Shown: positions 16,703 through 25,254, counted from the stretch's first letter. The stretch: DNA of 64,000 nucleotides from Gordonia paraffinivorans NBRC 108238 (GCF_000344155.1 NZ_BAOQ01000018.1:1-64000), one strand, 5' to 3'. Notes: generated by a model from the letters alone, not told the origin. Translations and numbers: made by a program.

Positions 16703-18061
16703 ATGCACTGCGTGGTCGTGGGTGGGGGACTCGCCGGATTGGCGTCAGCGGTTTGGCTTTCCGAGGCGGGGCAACGCGTCACCCTGCTCGAACGTCGCGG
16801 CTCGCTGGGCGGTCGCACCATCTCGATGCCGCTCGCCGCGGTCGACGACATCCCCGACAACGGCCAACACGTCTTCGCCAGCGGTTACACCGATCTCATG
16901 CGCTACCTGGAGAGCGTCGGCACGCGTGAGCACGTCGAGTTCCCCGGGCACATGACGTTCCGCATGCCGGGTGGGGGCACCCGCAGATCGGCGTTCGGCG
17001 GACTGACCGGCCTCCGTGCCGCACTCGGTGACCTTCCCGGCGTCACGGGTCTGGACAGGCTGCGGACCGCCCGGGCCCAGGCGACGTTGATCCGGCAGGC
17101 GTTCCGTCAGCCGGAGTGGCTGGACAAGGTCACCGCCGACGAGTGGTTCCGCCGTATCGGGATGCCACAATCGGCGCGAAAAGCGTTGTGGGACGGCATC
17201 GTCATCGGACTCACCGGCGACAAGACCGAGATCTCGTCGGCGAAGGTCCCGGCCGATCTCCTGGTCACCGGGGCGCGCCGGGCGCTCGCCTCGCGCACGC
17301 CGGTGTCCATCGGGTTCCCGACGGTCGACCTCGACACGCTGTTCATCGCGGGGGCGGAGAAGAGGTTCGCCGACGCGGGCGTCGACGTCCGGCATCGCGC
17401 CGTCGTGTCGTCGATCGACGTCGCCGACGGCAAGGTCACCGGTGTCACGCTGTCCGACGGGGCCAAGGTCGAGGCCGACGCGGTGATCTGCGCCGTCCCG
17501 GTCTGGAACGTCAAGGGCATGCTCGATCAGGTCCCCGGACACGAGAGGATCTACGAGGCCGCCGACACCCTCACCCCGGTGCCGATCGTGAGCGTGAACC
17601 TGTACCTCGACCGCTCGATCGGGATGGAGGACTGGGGCGAGATCCTCTACGGCGGGGAGGGCGTCCTCGAGCAGGTGTGGGATCGCCAGCGAATGCACGG
17701 TCGCGATCCGAAGGACAACTGGTTCTACTCGACGACCGTCTCGGCCGCCTACGATCTCATCGGCAAGACCAATGCCGAGATCACCGACATCCAGATGGAC
17801 ATGCTGCGCAGGTACTACCCGCAGGCCGCCGGCGCGCAGGTCGTCCACAGCCACGTGGTCCGGATGCCGAGATCGACCTTCGCGCAGCGGCCGGGGACGG
17901 CCGGCATCCGCCCCGACCAGCGGACCGCGGTCGAGGGCCTGGCTCTCGCCGGCGACTGGACCCGGACCGACTGGACCACCACGATGGAGGGCGCGTGCCA
18001 GAGCGCCGCTCGTGCGGTCGAGGTGATCCTGGAATACGCACGATCGCGCCACCACGCCTAG
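16703..18061 (+). CDS. FAD-dependent amine oxidase/desaturase (HpnE-like)
   Basis: A 452-residue flavoprotein. The N-terminal dinucleotide fold CVVVGGGLAGLASAVWLSEA, with an acidic residue at TLLERRGSLGGRT, binds FAD; IPDNGQHVFASGYTDLMRYL matches the DNGQH motif of hydroxysqualene dehydroxylase (HpnE) and phytoene-desaturase relatives; the C-terminal LALAGDWTRTDWTTTMEGAC closes the FAD site. No squalene or hopanoid synthesis genes are nearby, so the substrate is open. A frameshifted thioesterase-fold gene follows 23 bases downstream. Confidence 0.85.
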   Translation: MHCVVVGGGLAGLASAVWLSEAGQRVTLLERRGSLGGRTISMPLAAVDDIPDNGQHVFASGYTDLMRYLESVGTREHVEFPGHMTFRMPGGGTRRSAFGGLTGLRAALGDLPGVTGLDRLRTARAQATLIRQAFRQPEWLDKVTADEWFRRIGMPQSARKALWDGIVIGLTGDKTEISSAKVPADLLVTGARRALASRTPVSIGFPTVDLDTLFIAGAEKRFADAGVDVRHRAVVSSIDVADGKVTGVTLSDGAKVEADAVICAVPVWNVKGMLDQVPGHERIYEAADTLTPVPIVSVNLYLDRSIGMEDWGEILYGGEGVLEQVWDRQRMHGRDPKDNWFYSTTVSAAYDLIGKTNAEITDIQMDMLRRYYPQAAGAQVVHSHVVRMPRSTFAQRPGTAGIRPDQRTAVEGLALAGDWTRTDWTTTMEGACQSAARAVEVILEYARSRHHA

Positions 18062-18084
18062 ACGCGACACGCTAGGTTCGCCTC

Positions 18085-19089
18085 ATGCCCACGACTTCTG
18101 CGTTCTACATCGGCGGCCCGGAGGTCATGCTGCGGATACGCGGCATGGAGATCACCGCCGAGCGGGGCACGGGCCGGATGCGGACCGGTCCGTGGCTCGC
18201 CGATCCCGACGCCGGCATCGCCCGCGGGGCGCTCGGCGTCGCCCTCGACGACGTGACCGGCTACCTCGTCGACTCCGGGAGCCCGGACGGGCAGTGGCCG
18301 GTGTCGCTCGGCATCCGGATGGATTTCATCGCCGATCCGCCGCTGGACGGATCTCCCCTCGATCTCTCGGGAGAGCTGGTAGCCCGCTACGACGGCGGCG
18401 CCATGAGCAGGGGCGTCGCCACCGATGCGTCGGGCGCCACGATCGCGACGATGATCCAGCGGTCACACCTCGTCTCGGCGCCCGGCACGCCGGGTGACCA
18501 CGCCACACCAGAACTGCTGTCCGCCCCCGAGAGCCCGGTGCGTGAGCAACTGGGTCTGCGCACCTCGACGCCCGATCGGCTGACGATGGACCCGACGCCG
18601 TTGTCCGCCAACGGGATGGGCAGCGTTCACGGCGGAATCCTCGTCTGCTCCTCCGAACTCGCCGCGATGACGGCGATCGAGGCGGGTGGCAGGTTCCGGA
18701 CGGCGAGTGTCGACATCGTGTACGTCAGACCCTGCATCGCTTCCGAAACAACGACTTTCACGTCCGAGATCGTCCATCGTGGTCGCTCGCTGTCAGTGGT
18801 CCGGGTGGTCTCGTCGAACTCTCCGGGACGGGCGTCGTCGATCGCGACGTCGTGCTGCAGCGGATCTGACGCCCCCAAAGAGCGGCTCTCACCTGCATGG
18901 TTGCGCGGGACCGTCCGCGGCTGGCAGGGTGCACTCAGGCGGACCTCCTCGGCGCGTCACCCGACGCGCCGAGCGTGGCCGCATCTCGCGCGTCGGCGTG
19001 ACAGAGGGTTGTGCCGACGCTTGTGCACAACACAATCATTTGCCTGCCGCTTCGTAATCACCTTTTCGCACAAGCGGCCTGCCGGATGA
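18085..19089 (+). CDS. Hotdog-fold acyl-CoA thioesterase, frameshifted near C-terminus
   Basis: The first ~255 residues are a double-hotdog PaaI-like thioesterase (MGSVHGGILVCSSELAAMTA, RTASVDIVYVRPC). From about 18848 the frame reads SCCSGSDAP and an Arg-rich tail of about 75 residues. One base added after the ATCGCGAC at 18841 restores SIAT-VVLQRI and a stop at 18867-18869, the usual ending of this family. I therefore infer a one-base deletion (or sequence error) and a native length of about 261 residues. The catalytic core is intact and the enzyme may still work. It follows the FAD enzyme at a 23-base interval. Confidence 0.72.
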   Translation: MPTTSAFYIGGPEVMLRIRGMEITAERGTGRMRTGPWLADPDAGIARGALGVALDDVTGYLVDSGSPDGQWPVSLGIRMDFIADPPLDGSPLDLSGELVARYDGGAMSRGVATDASGATIATMIQRSHLVSAPGTPGDHATPELLSAPESPVREQLGLRTSTPDRLTMDPTPLSANGMGSVHGGILVCSSELAAMTAIEAGGRFRTASVDIVYVRPCIASETTTFTSEIVHRGRSLSVVRVVSSNSPGRASSIATSCCSGSDAPKERLSPAWLRGTVRGWQGALRRTSSARHPTRRAWPHLARRRDRGLCRRLCTTQSFACRFVITFSHKRPAG

Positions 19090-19108
19090 GGGAAAGGATC
19101 GCAAGATC

Positions 19109-20050
19109 GTGGTAACTCAAACAGCAAGCCAGAACACCGAGATCATCGACACCCGTTCCGATGTCCGCGAGACCGGAGTCGCCGCGGGCGTCGACGTCTA
19201 CCGAACACGACTGCCGCATCGCGGTCAGATCGAGCCGCGGCCGCACAACACCGTGTGGGGCAGCATGAAGAATCCGGGGCCGCTGTCGCCGCCCGAGCTC
19301 CGCCGGTACGCCGAACGCGGATACCACACCGAGCCGAAGGTGCTGTCCCCCGAGGACATCGAGACCTGCCTCGGAGAGGTCACGGCGATCACCGAACGCC
19401 TGGGAGACGACGACAGGGTGATCCGCGAGCCCTCCAGTGGTGACGTGCGCTCGCTCTTCGCGGTGCACCGGCTCAGTGAAGCGATCGCCGAGATCGTGAA
19501 CCGCGAGTCCATACGCGGTGTCGCAGAACAGATCCTGGACGACGAGGTCACGATCCACCAGAGCCGGGTCAACCTGAAGCCGGGGTTCGCGGGCGGACCC
19601 TTCTACTGGCACTCCGACTTCGAGACCTGGCATGCCGAGGACGGCATGCCGGCGCCGCGTGCGCTCAGCGTGTCACTGGCGCTCACGCCGAACCTCTCGA
19701 CCAACGGTCCGTTGATGATCATCCCGGGTTCGCACCGGCGCTTCGTGAGCTGCGTCGGCGAGACGCCGGACGACTACCATCGCGAGTCGCTGACGTCCTA
19801 CCGGCCGCCGTTCGGGACTCCCGAGGAGGAGGACGTGCGGGCGCTCGCCGACGAGCTCGGGATCGACACCATCACCGGTCCGGCCGGGTCGGCGCTGTAC
19901 TTCGACTCCAATTGCCTGCACGCCTCGGGCGGCAACATCACGCCGTACCCGCGGAGCAACCTCTTCGTCGTGTTCAACGCGAAATCCAATGCGCTGCAAG
20001 CGCCGTTCGGAGGGACGCCGCCGCGACCGGATCACCTGGCCCACAGGTGA
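19109..20050 (+). CDS. ectD: Ectoine hydroxylase
   Basis: A 313-residue Fe(II)/2-oxoglutarate dioxygenase that converts the compatible solute ectoine to 5-hydroxyectoine. Signature segments are present: HQSRVNLKPGFAGGPFYWHS, DFETWHAEDGMP with the iron HxD ligands, GPLMIIPGSHRRFVSCVGET and FDSNCLHASGGNITPYPRSN, which supplies the distal His. The GTG start at 19109 is preceded by AAAGGA (19093-19098). No ectA, ectB or ectC gene is in the window, so its substrate must be made elsewhere in the genome or imported. It is convergent with the CoA-transferase gene, seven bases apart. Confidence 0.95.
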   Translation: MVTQTASQNTEIIDTRSDVRETGVAAGVDVYRTRLPHRGQIEPRPHNTVWGSMKNPGPLSPPELRRYAERGYHTEPKVLSPEDIETCLGEVTAITERLGDDDRVIREPSSGDVRSLFAVHRLSEAIAEIVNRESIRGVAEQILDDEVTIHQSRVNLKPGFAGGPFYWHSDFETWHAEDGMPAPRALSVSLALTPNLSTNGPLMIIPGSHRRFVSCVGETPDDYHRESLTSYRPPFGTPEEEDVRALADELGIDTITGPAGSALYFDSNCLHASGGNITPYPRSNLFVVFNAKSNALQAPFGGTPPRPDHLAHR

Positions 20051-20057
20051 GCAGAAG

Positions 20058-21197
20058 CTAGAACCCCGTCGACGATCCCAGTTCCGGGGCGGGTCCGGTG
20101 AAGTAGTGCTCGCCGTCGAACGCCGCCGGCAGTCCGGCGACGAGGTACCGGCCGATGCCGGGCTGGTCGAGCTCGGTGAACAGCGGATTGCGTTCCAGCG
20201 CTCCGGATTCGACGACCTCGTCGAAGGTCCGGTACCGCGCGGACAGCACCGATCGCGCGGACAGCGCCTCCTCGACCTCGGCGGTGGTGTGCCGGGCGAA
20301 CCATGCCGCGAACAGCGGGGTGACGACGCCGCGGTGCGTGTACCGGTCGGCTTCCCTCGTGAAGTCGGCGCCGAGTGCCTTCTCCACGGCCGCCACCGCA
20401 TCGCCTGTCCCGGTCATGGCGACCAGGTCGCGCCAGTGCCGAGGGGTCAGGGCCACGATCATGAACCGTCCGCCGTCCGCGGTGACGAAATCGGTTCCGT
20501 AGGTTCCGTACACGTCGTTTCCGGTGGCGGGACGGGCGCCGTTGCCCAGTTGCGGTTCGGTGAGGTAGCCGAGGGTCCCGGCGATGGCCAGCGCGGTGTC
20601 CTCGAGCGGCAGCGTGATCTGGGCGCCCTGGCCGGTCCGGTCGCGTCGGCGGACCGCGGCGGTGACGGCCAACGCCGCGTACAGGCCGCAGGCCACGTCC
20701 CACGCCGGCAGGACGTGGTTCACCACGCCCGCGTAGTCGGTGGGTCCGGTGATCGCCGGGAAACCGAGTGCGGCGTTGACCGTGTAGTCGACGCCCGGGG
20801 TTCCGTCGGCACGCCCGAGCAGTTCCAGTGTGATGACGTCGGGACGTTTCGCCGAGAGGGTCGCGTGGCTCATCCACTCACGCCCGCCGGCGTTGGTGAC
20901 GAGGATGCCGCCGCCGGGACCGCTCTCGGTGACGAGGTCCTGGATCAGCTTCTGGCCCTCGGGCGCACGGAAGTCCGCGGTCACCGATTTCTTGCCGCGA
21001 TTGAGCCCGGTCCAGTAGATCGACCTCCCGTCGGCGGTCACCGGCCAGCGGTTGGTGTCGGCGGCGCCGCCGATCGGATCGACCCTGATCACCTCGGCCC
21101 CGAGCTGGGACAGGGTGAGGCCGCACAGGGGCGATGCCACGAAGCTCGACACCTCGACGATGCGGAGTCCGTCGAGCGGACGCGGGTTGGTGCTCAT
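20058..21197 (-). CDS. Family III CoA-transferase (C5-dicarboxylate CoA transferase candidate)
   Basis: A 379-residue CaiB/BaiF-type CoA-transferase. GLRIVEVSSFVASPLCGLTL and LGAEVIRVDPIGGAAD form the N-terminal CoA-binding region; TPGVDYTVNAALGFPAITG carries the Asp expected to form the acyl-anhydride intermediate. It is last in a three-gene minus-strand unit after a MaoC hydratase and a citrate-lyase-like lyase. In that context it most likely activates mesaconate, itaconate or a related C5 acid to its CoA ester, or moves CoA between carboxyl groups. That role is inference from the gene set. Confidence 0.88.
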   Translation of the reverse strand: MSTNPRPLDGLRIVEVSSFVASPLCGLTLSQLGAEVIRVDPIGGAADTNRWPVTADGRSIYWTGLNRGKKSVTADFRAPEGQKLIQDLVTESGPGGGILVTNAGGREWMSHATLSAKRPDVITLELLGRADGTPGVDYTVNAALGFPAITGPTDYAGVVNHVLPAWDVACGLYAALAVTAAVRRRDRTGQGAQITLPLEDTALAIAGTLGYLTEPQLGNGARPATGNDVYGTYGTDFVTADGGRFMIVALTPRHWRDLVAMTGTGDAVAAVEKALGADFTREADRYTHRGVVTPLFAAWFARHTTAEVEEALSARSVLSARYRTFDEVVESGALERNPLFTELDQPGIGRYLVAGLPAAFDGEHYFTGPAPELGSSTGF

Positions 21198-21229
21198 GGA
21201 AGACCTCTCGGGAGTCGCGGTTCTCGGTG

Positions 21230-22234
21230 TCAGGCCATCAGGACGTCGTAGCGCCAGTCGAGGACATCGCGATCCTCGCCGTCGCCGTGTGCGACGACCT
21301 TCGACCGGAGTTTCAGGACCCCGCCGCCGGAGGACAGCGGGGTGGCGGACTCCACCGTGATCTCCGAGCTGAGGGTGTCGCCCTCGCGGACCGGCCCGGT
21401 GTGGTCACAGGAGTCCCAGCCGAGCACGGTCACGAGGTTCGGCAGCGCCCGGTTCGCCTGTGACAGCGCGAGTCCGATCGTGTGCCCGCCGTAGACGAGG
21501 CGTCCGCCGGCGGCCTTGCCGGCCACGCGCTCGTCGTGATGGGTCGCGGCGATATTCAGCGTCAACCGTGCGAGTTCCGGGGCGCCCGACACGACATCCG
21601 CACTGGAGCGGAACACCGTGCCCTCCAGGTCGGTCGAGAAGTGCCGTCCGCGTACCGATTCGCGGAAGGCCGCGAGATCCCAGTCGGGCAGCGCGGGTGC
21701 GGTGTCGTCGGCGGTACCGATCGTGCTCAGGTCGTCGGCGTGAATCGTGCGGCCCGGATCGGCGCCGGGGCTCAAGGGGAGCATCGCGCACCGGTAGAAG
21801 TCGAGGACGGTGTCGCCGTCCTGATCGGTGGTGACCATGTGCAGTGCGGCGAGCCCGGTGGGCGCGCGTCCCGGCCTGGGCTTGTTCTCCCGCAGGCCGA
21901 CGACCTCGGTCACCGTGGTCAAGGTGTCGCCGATCCTGGGGTGGCCGATGAACCGCAGGCCGCGGTAGAAGAGGTTCGCCTTCACGTGGTGGGTCGCCAG
22001 TGTCGACTGGCCGATGGCGACATCGGTGACCAGGCCGGGGTGGGCGAGCACGCCGTCGCCCAGTACGCGTCCGGACAGGTGGGCGTCGAGCGACAGTCGC
22101 AGCCGGTTGCCGAGGATCGCCTGGTGGGTTGCGGCCAGGCCTGCCGTCAGCGTGAGCGACGGCGCGTCGTCGAAGACCTGGCCGTGCGTCAGCTCGTCGA
22201 AGTACGGCCCGCCGACCTCGATCGCCTCACCCAT
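21230..22234 (-). CDS. MaoC-family double-hotdog hydratase (mesaconyl/itaconyl-CoA hydratase-like)
   Basis: A 334-residue double-hotdog protein similar in length and order to mesaconyl-CoA hydratase: VGGPYFDELTHGQVFDD at the start, NLFYRGLRFIGHPRIGDTL followed by EVVGLRENKPRPGR in the first half, and RLVYGGHTIGLALSQANRAL with GWDSCDHTGPVREGDTL in the second. Start ATG 22234 overlaps the lyase gene's stop by eight bases, so the two are translationally coupled. Expected reaction: reversible hydration of an unsaturated C5 dicarboxylyl-CoA ahead of cleavage by the lyase. Confidence 0.85.
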   Translation of the reverse strand: MGEAIEVGGPYFDELTHGQVFDDAPSLTLTAGLAATHQAILGNRLRLSLDAHLSGRVLGDGVLAHPGLVTDVAIGQSTLATHHVKANLFYRGLRFIGHPRIGDTLTTVTEVVGLRENKPRPGRAPTGLAALHMVTTDQDGDTVLDFYRCAMLPLSPGADPGRTIHADDLSTIGTADDTAPALPDWDLAAFRESVRGRHFSTDLEGTVFRSSADVVSGAPELARLTLNIAATHHDERVAGKAAGGRLVYGGHTIGLALSQANRALPNLVTVLGWDSCDHTGPVREGDTLSSEITVESATPLSSGGGVLKLRSKVVAHGDGEDRDVLDWRYDVLMA

Positions 22235-23069
22235 CGAGTCCTGCCTTCGCGAGGGTCTTCCTGGCCGCGACGGCAAGCGCCTCGTCGAGCATCCGCCCGT
22301 CGAGCTCGGCGGCGCCGGCGCCTGCCGAGGCCGCCGCGTGGAGGGTCTCGAGCACACGTCGGGCGTCCTCGATGGCGGCCGCGTCCGGGGTGAATATCTC
22401 GATGGCCGTGGCCAATTGGGCCGGGTGGATGACCCATGTCCCGTCGAAGCCCAGGTCGCGCACCCAGCGCTTGGCGGCGCGGAAGGCCTCGTCGTCGGCG
22501 ATGGTCAGGTGCGGCCCGTCGATCACGTCGACGCCGGCGGCCCGGGCTGCGAGCAGCACCTGATCCTGGATCACGTGCCAGGTCTGCATCGGCAGTCCCG
22601 GCGTGCGGCCGAGGGCTGCGCCGAGGTCGGCATAGCCGATCAGGACGGCGTCGAGCCGGTCTGTCGCAGCGCAGATCTCGGCGGCGTCGCGAATCCCGCG
22701 GGGCGTCTCGAGCAGTGCCTGCAGCCGCACCGCGGACCCGCCGAGGCGCCGGTCGGCCTCCTGGAGGTCGGTCGGGCTGTCGGCCTTGGGGAGCACCACC
22801 GACGTCAGCCCGGGCATCTGTGCGCAGGCCGCGAGATCGGCTGCCGCCCAGGGGGTGCCGATCGCGTTGATGCGCAGGGAGACCGCGCGGCCGGCACCGT
22901 GCTCGGCGACGAGCTCGCCCGCTGCCGCACGGGCGGAATCCTTGTTCTCCGGCGTCACCGCGTCCTCGAGGTCGAGGACCACCTCGTCGGCGTCGGATGC
23001 CAGTGCCTTGCGGGCCTTGCGGTCGTCGGAGGCAGGCGCCACCAGTACGCCTCGTCGTCTCTGCACCAT
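22227..23069 (-). CDS. HpcH/HpaI/CitE-family CoA-ester lyase
   Basis: A 280-residue TIM-barrel lyase of the citrate-lyase beta/malyl-CoA lyase family. Motifs in order: EVVLDLEDAVTPENKDSAR, SLRINAIGTPW, RLQALLETPRGIRDAAEIC, VLIGYADLGAALG and GTWVIHPAQ, supplying the Mg-binding Asp/Glu and the CoA-contact Arg. Expected to split citramalyl-CoA (to acetyl-CoA and pyruvate) or beta-methylmalyl-CoA (to propionyl-CoA and glyoxylate). ATG 23069 is two bases from GGGAG, so GTG 23066, at five bases, may be the real start. First gene of the minus-strand unit and divergent from an acyl-CoA dehydrogenase. Confidence 0.88.
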   Translation of the reverse strand: MVQRRRGVLVAPASDDRKARKALASDADEVVLDLEDAVTPENKDSARAAAGELVAEHGAGRAVSLRINAIGTPWAAADLAACAQMPGLTSVVLPKADSPTDLQEADRRLGGSAVRLQALLETPRGIRDAAEICAATDRLDAVLIGYADLGAALGRTPGLPMQTWHVIQDQVLLAARAAGVDVIDGPHLTIADDEAFRAAKRWVRDLGFDGTWVIHPAQLATAIEIFTPDAAAIEDARRVLETLHAAASAGAGAAELDGRMLDEALAVAARKTLAKAGLDG

Positions 23070-23136
23070 TGCTCCCAGTGTCGTGGCGACCCGGTTCCCG
23101 AGTCGGACAAATGTGCGGCCAAAGTGAGGCCGTTCC

Positions 23137-23151
23137 GGTTCTATCAGAACC
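23137..23151. promoter_or_regulatory. Perfect palindrome GGTTCT-ATC-AGAACC, candidate operator
   Basis: A 6-3-6 perfect inverted repeat in the 172-base divergent region between the lyase and acyl-CoA dehydrogenase genes. Its position fits an operator for the GntR regulator encoded at 24428. Confidence 0.5.
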
Positions 23152-23170
23152 CGATAAGGCTTGTGAAGGG

Positions 23171-23199
23171 TTGACATCGATGCGGGCCGTCCGAAAAAT
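23171..23199 (+). promoter_or_regulatory. Candidate sigma-70-type promoter of acyl-CoA dehydrogenase gene
   Basis: TTGACA at 23171-23176 and AAAAAT at 23194-23199 are spaced 17 bases apart, 43 bases before the ATG at 23242. The palindrome lies just upstream of the -35 element. Confidence 0.45.
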
Positions 23200-23241
23200 G
23201 GCCGTACAAATCCTCCGTCTCCGACACCTTGGGACCAGTCC

Positions 23242-24393
23242 ATGAGCACGCTGTCAGCCGAAGAAGCCTTCCTCGTCGAGACCGTCCGGTCGTTCATCGA
23301 TCGAGAGGTCAAGCCGACGGTGCAAGAGGTGGAACACGCCAACACCTATCCCGAGAAGTGGATCGAGCAGATGAAGCAGATCGGGATCTACGGGCTGGCG
23401 GTGCCGGAGGAGTATGGCGGCTCGCCGGTCTCGATGCCCTGTTATGCGCAGGTCACGCAGGAGCTCGCACGTGGCTGGATGAGCCTGGCCGGTGCGATGG
23501 GCGGCCACACCGTCGTCGCCAAGTTGCTCACCCTGTTCGGCACCGAGGAGCAGAAGCAGGCCTACCTGCCACGGATGGCCACGGGCGAGCTGCGCGCGAC
23601 GATGGCCCTCACCGAACCCGGCGGGGGCTCGGACCTGCAGGCGATGACGACGATCGCCAGGGAGGACGGCGACGACCTGGTCGTCAACGGCGCCAAGATG
23701 TGGATCAGCAACGCCCGGCGCTCCGGGCTGATCGCGTTGCTGTGCAAGACCGACCCGAACGCGCAGCCCCGCCACAAGGGCATCTCGATCGTTCTGGCCG
23801 AACACGGACCGGGCCTGACGGTGTCGCGCGACCTGCCGAAACTCGGGTACAAGGGCGTCGAGAGCTGCGAGCTGTCCTTCGACGGCTACCGGGTGCCCAA
23901 GACCGCGATCCTCGGTGGCGTCCCGGGCAAGGGATTCGGGCAGATGATGAAGGGCCTGGAGACCGGCCGTATCCAGGTCGCCTGCCGTGCACTCGGTGTC
24001 GCGACTGCGGCACTCGAGGATTCGCTGGCCTACGCCCAGCAACGCGAGTCCTTCGGGCAGCCGATCTGGAAGCATCAGTCGATCGGCAACTATCTGGCGG
24101 ACATGGCCACCAAGCTCACCGCGGCCCGGCAGCTCACCTGGTATGCGGCCGAGCAGTACGACCGCGGCGAGCGGTGCGACATGGAGGCGGGCATGGCCAA
24201 GCTGTACGCCTCCGAGGTCGCCATGGAGATCGCTCTGAACGCGGTGCGAATCCACGGCGGCTACGGGTATTCCACCGAGTTCGACGTCGAGCGGTACTTC
24301 CGCGACGCCCCGTTGATGATCGTCGGCGAGGGCACCAACGAGATCCAGCGCAACGTCATCGCGTCGCAACTGGTTGCGCGCGGCGGCATCTGA
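23242..24393 (+). CDS. Acyl-CoA dehydrogenase
   Basis: A 383-residue FAD enzyme with the usual three-domain fold: MALTEPGGGSDLQAMTTIAR near the FAD site, WISNARRSG, and the C-terminal IVGEGTNEIQRNVIASQLVA, whose first Glu is the likely base. It is divergent from the lyase/hydratase/CoA-transferase unit and followed by a GntR regulator. In this setting it may oxidise methylsuccinyl-CoA or another branched acyl-CoA to feed the hydratase. It lacks the long N-terminal extension described for methylsuccinyl-CoA dehydrogenase, so the substrate is uncertain. Confidence 0.88.
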   Translation: MSTLSAEEAFLVETVRSFIDREVKPTVQEVEHANTYPEKWIEQMKQIGIYGLAVPEEYGGSPVSMPCYAQVTQELARGWMSLAGAMGGHTVVAKLLTLFGTEEQKQAYLPRMATGELRATMALTEPGGGSDLQAMTTIAREDGDDLVVNGAKMWISNARRSGLIALLCKTDPNAQPRHKGISIVLAEHGPGLTVSRDLPKLGYKGVESCELSFDGYRVPKTAILGGVPGKGFGQMMKGLETGRIQVACRALGVATAALEDSLAYAQQRESFGQPIWKHQSIGNYLADMATKLTAARQLTWYAAEQYDRGERCDMEAGMAKLYASEVAMEIALNAVRIHGGYGYSTEFDVERYFRDAPLMIVGEGTNEIQRNVIASQLVARGGI

Positions 24394-24427
24394 GGACGCG
24401 GCGCGAAACGATGCGGGAGCACCGGTG

Positions 24428-25171
24428 ATGAGTGAGGGTGGGCAGTCCGAGCCGGCGTACAAGGTGCTGGCCGCCGAACTGCGCTCGCACATCGCCGCCG
24501 GCCGCTACCGCGGCGGGGTCCGGCTGCCGACCGAGTCCGAGCTCTCCCGCGCCTACGGGCTGAGCCGGCAGACGGTCCGGCGCGCGTTCCTCGAACTCGT
24601 CACCGAGGGGTCGGTGTACCGCGTCCCCGGGCGGGGGACCTTCGCCACCGAGAACGTCGGACAGTACCTTCGTCAGCTCGGCTCGATCGAGGACCTGATG
24701 AACCTCTCGGCCGACACCGAGATGAAAGTCCTCGAAGCACCTTCGCGCCGTGTCGATCTCGCGGCCGCGGGCCGCCTGCGCCTCGACACCGACGTCGTCT
24801 ACCGGATCGTCTTCCAGCGTTTCCACGACCAGGTGCCGTTCGTGGTGACCACGGTCTTCTGGCCGGAGTCCGTGGCGCGCCTGGTGCTCGACTCGCCCCA
24901 GGTGCGGCAGGGGGCCACGAGCGACCTCACGATGATCGGCCTCATCGAACCACATCTGCAACATCCGATCGACGAGTGCGCGCAGTCCATCACCGCCACG
25001 ACCGCCGACGCCGAGACCGCCGGCCGGCTCGGCTGCGAGGTCGGGCATGCGGTGCTGCGCGTCGACCGGCTCTACTCGGACTCGCAGGGGCGCGCCGTCG
25101 AGCTCGCGGTCAGCCACTTCCTGCCCGAGCACTACACATATCGGGTGACGCTGCGGCGCAACAACCAGTGA
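24428..25171 (+). CDS. GntR-family (HutC/UTRA) transcriptional regulator
   Basis: A 247-residue regulator. The winged helix (about residues 10-75; RLPTESELSRAYGLSRQTVR, then VYRVPGRGTFAT) is joined to a UTRA effector domain (about 90-240; VVYRIVFQRFHDQVPFVVTT, LRVDRLYSDSQGRAVELAVS). GGGAG at 24415-24419 serves GTG 24425 or ATG 24428. It follows the acyl-CoA dehydrogenase on the same strand 34 bases later and probably controls the divergent C5-acid cluster. UTRA ligands are small metabolites; here perhaps a cluster substrate. Confidence 0.9.
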   Translation: MSEGGQSEPAYKVLAAELRSHIAAGRYRGGVRLPTESELSRAYGLSRQTVRRAFLELVTEGSVYRVPGRGTFATENVGQYLRQLGSIEDLMNLSADTEMKVLEAPSRRVDLAAAGRLRLDTDVVYRIVFQRFHDQVPFVVTTVFWPESVARLVLDSPQVRQGATSDLTMIGLIEPHLQHPIDECAQSITATTADAETAGRLGCEVGHAVLRVDRLYSDSQGRAVELAVSHFLPEHYTYRVTLRRNNQ

Positions 25172-25205
25172 GGGTCGCGCGCGAAACGTCGGCAGGGACA
25201 AGGCA

Positions 25206-25239
25206 AATGGCCCGGCAGTCGGGAGACCGCCGGGCCATT
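25206..25239. terminator. Bidirectional hairpin terminator
   Basis: AATGGCCCGGC (25206-25216) and GCCGGGCCATT (25229-25239) pair perfectly over 11 bases around a 12-base loop, between the convergent GntR and MFS genes. No T tract is evident. Confidence 0.65.
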
Positions 25240-25254
25240 GCGCATCGGTAGGGG

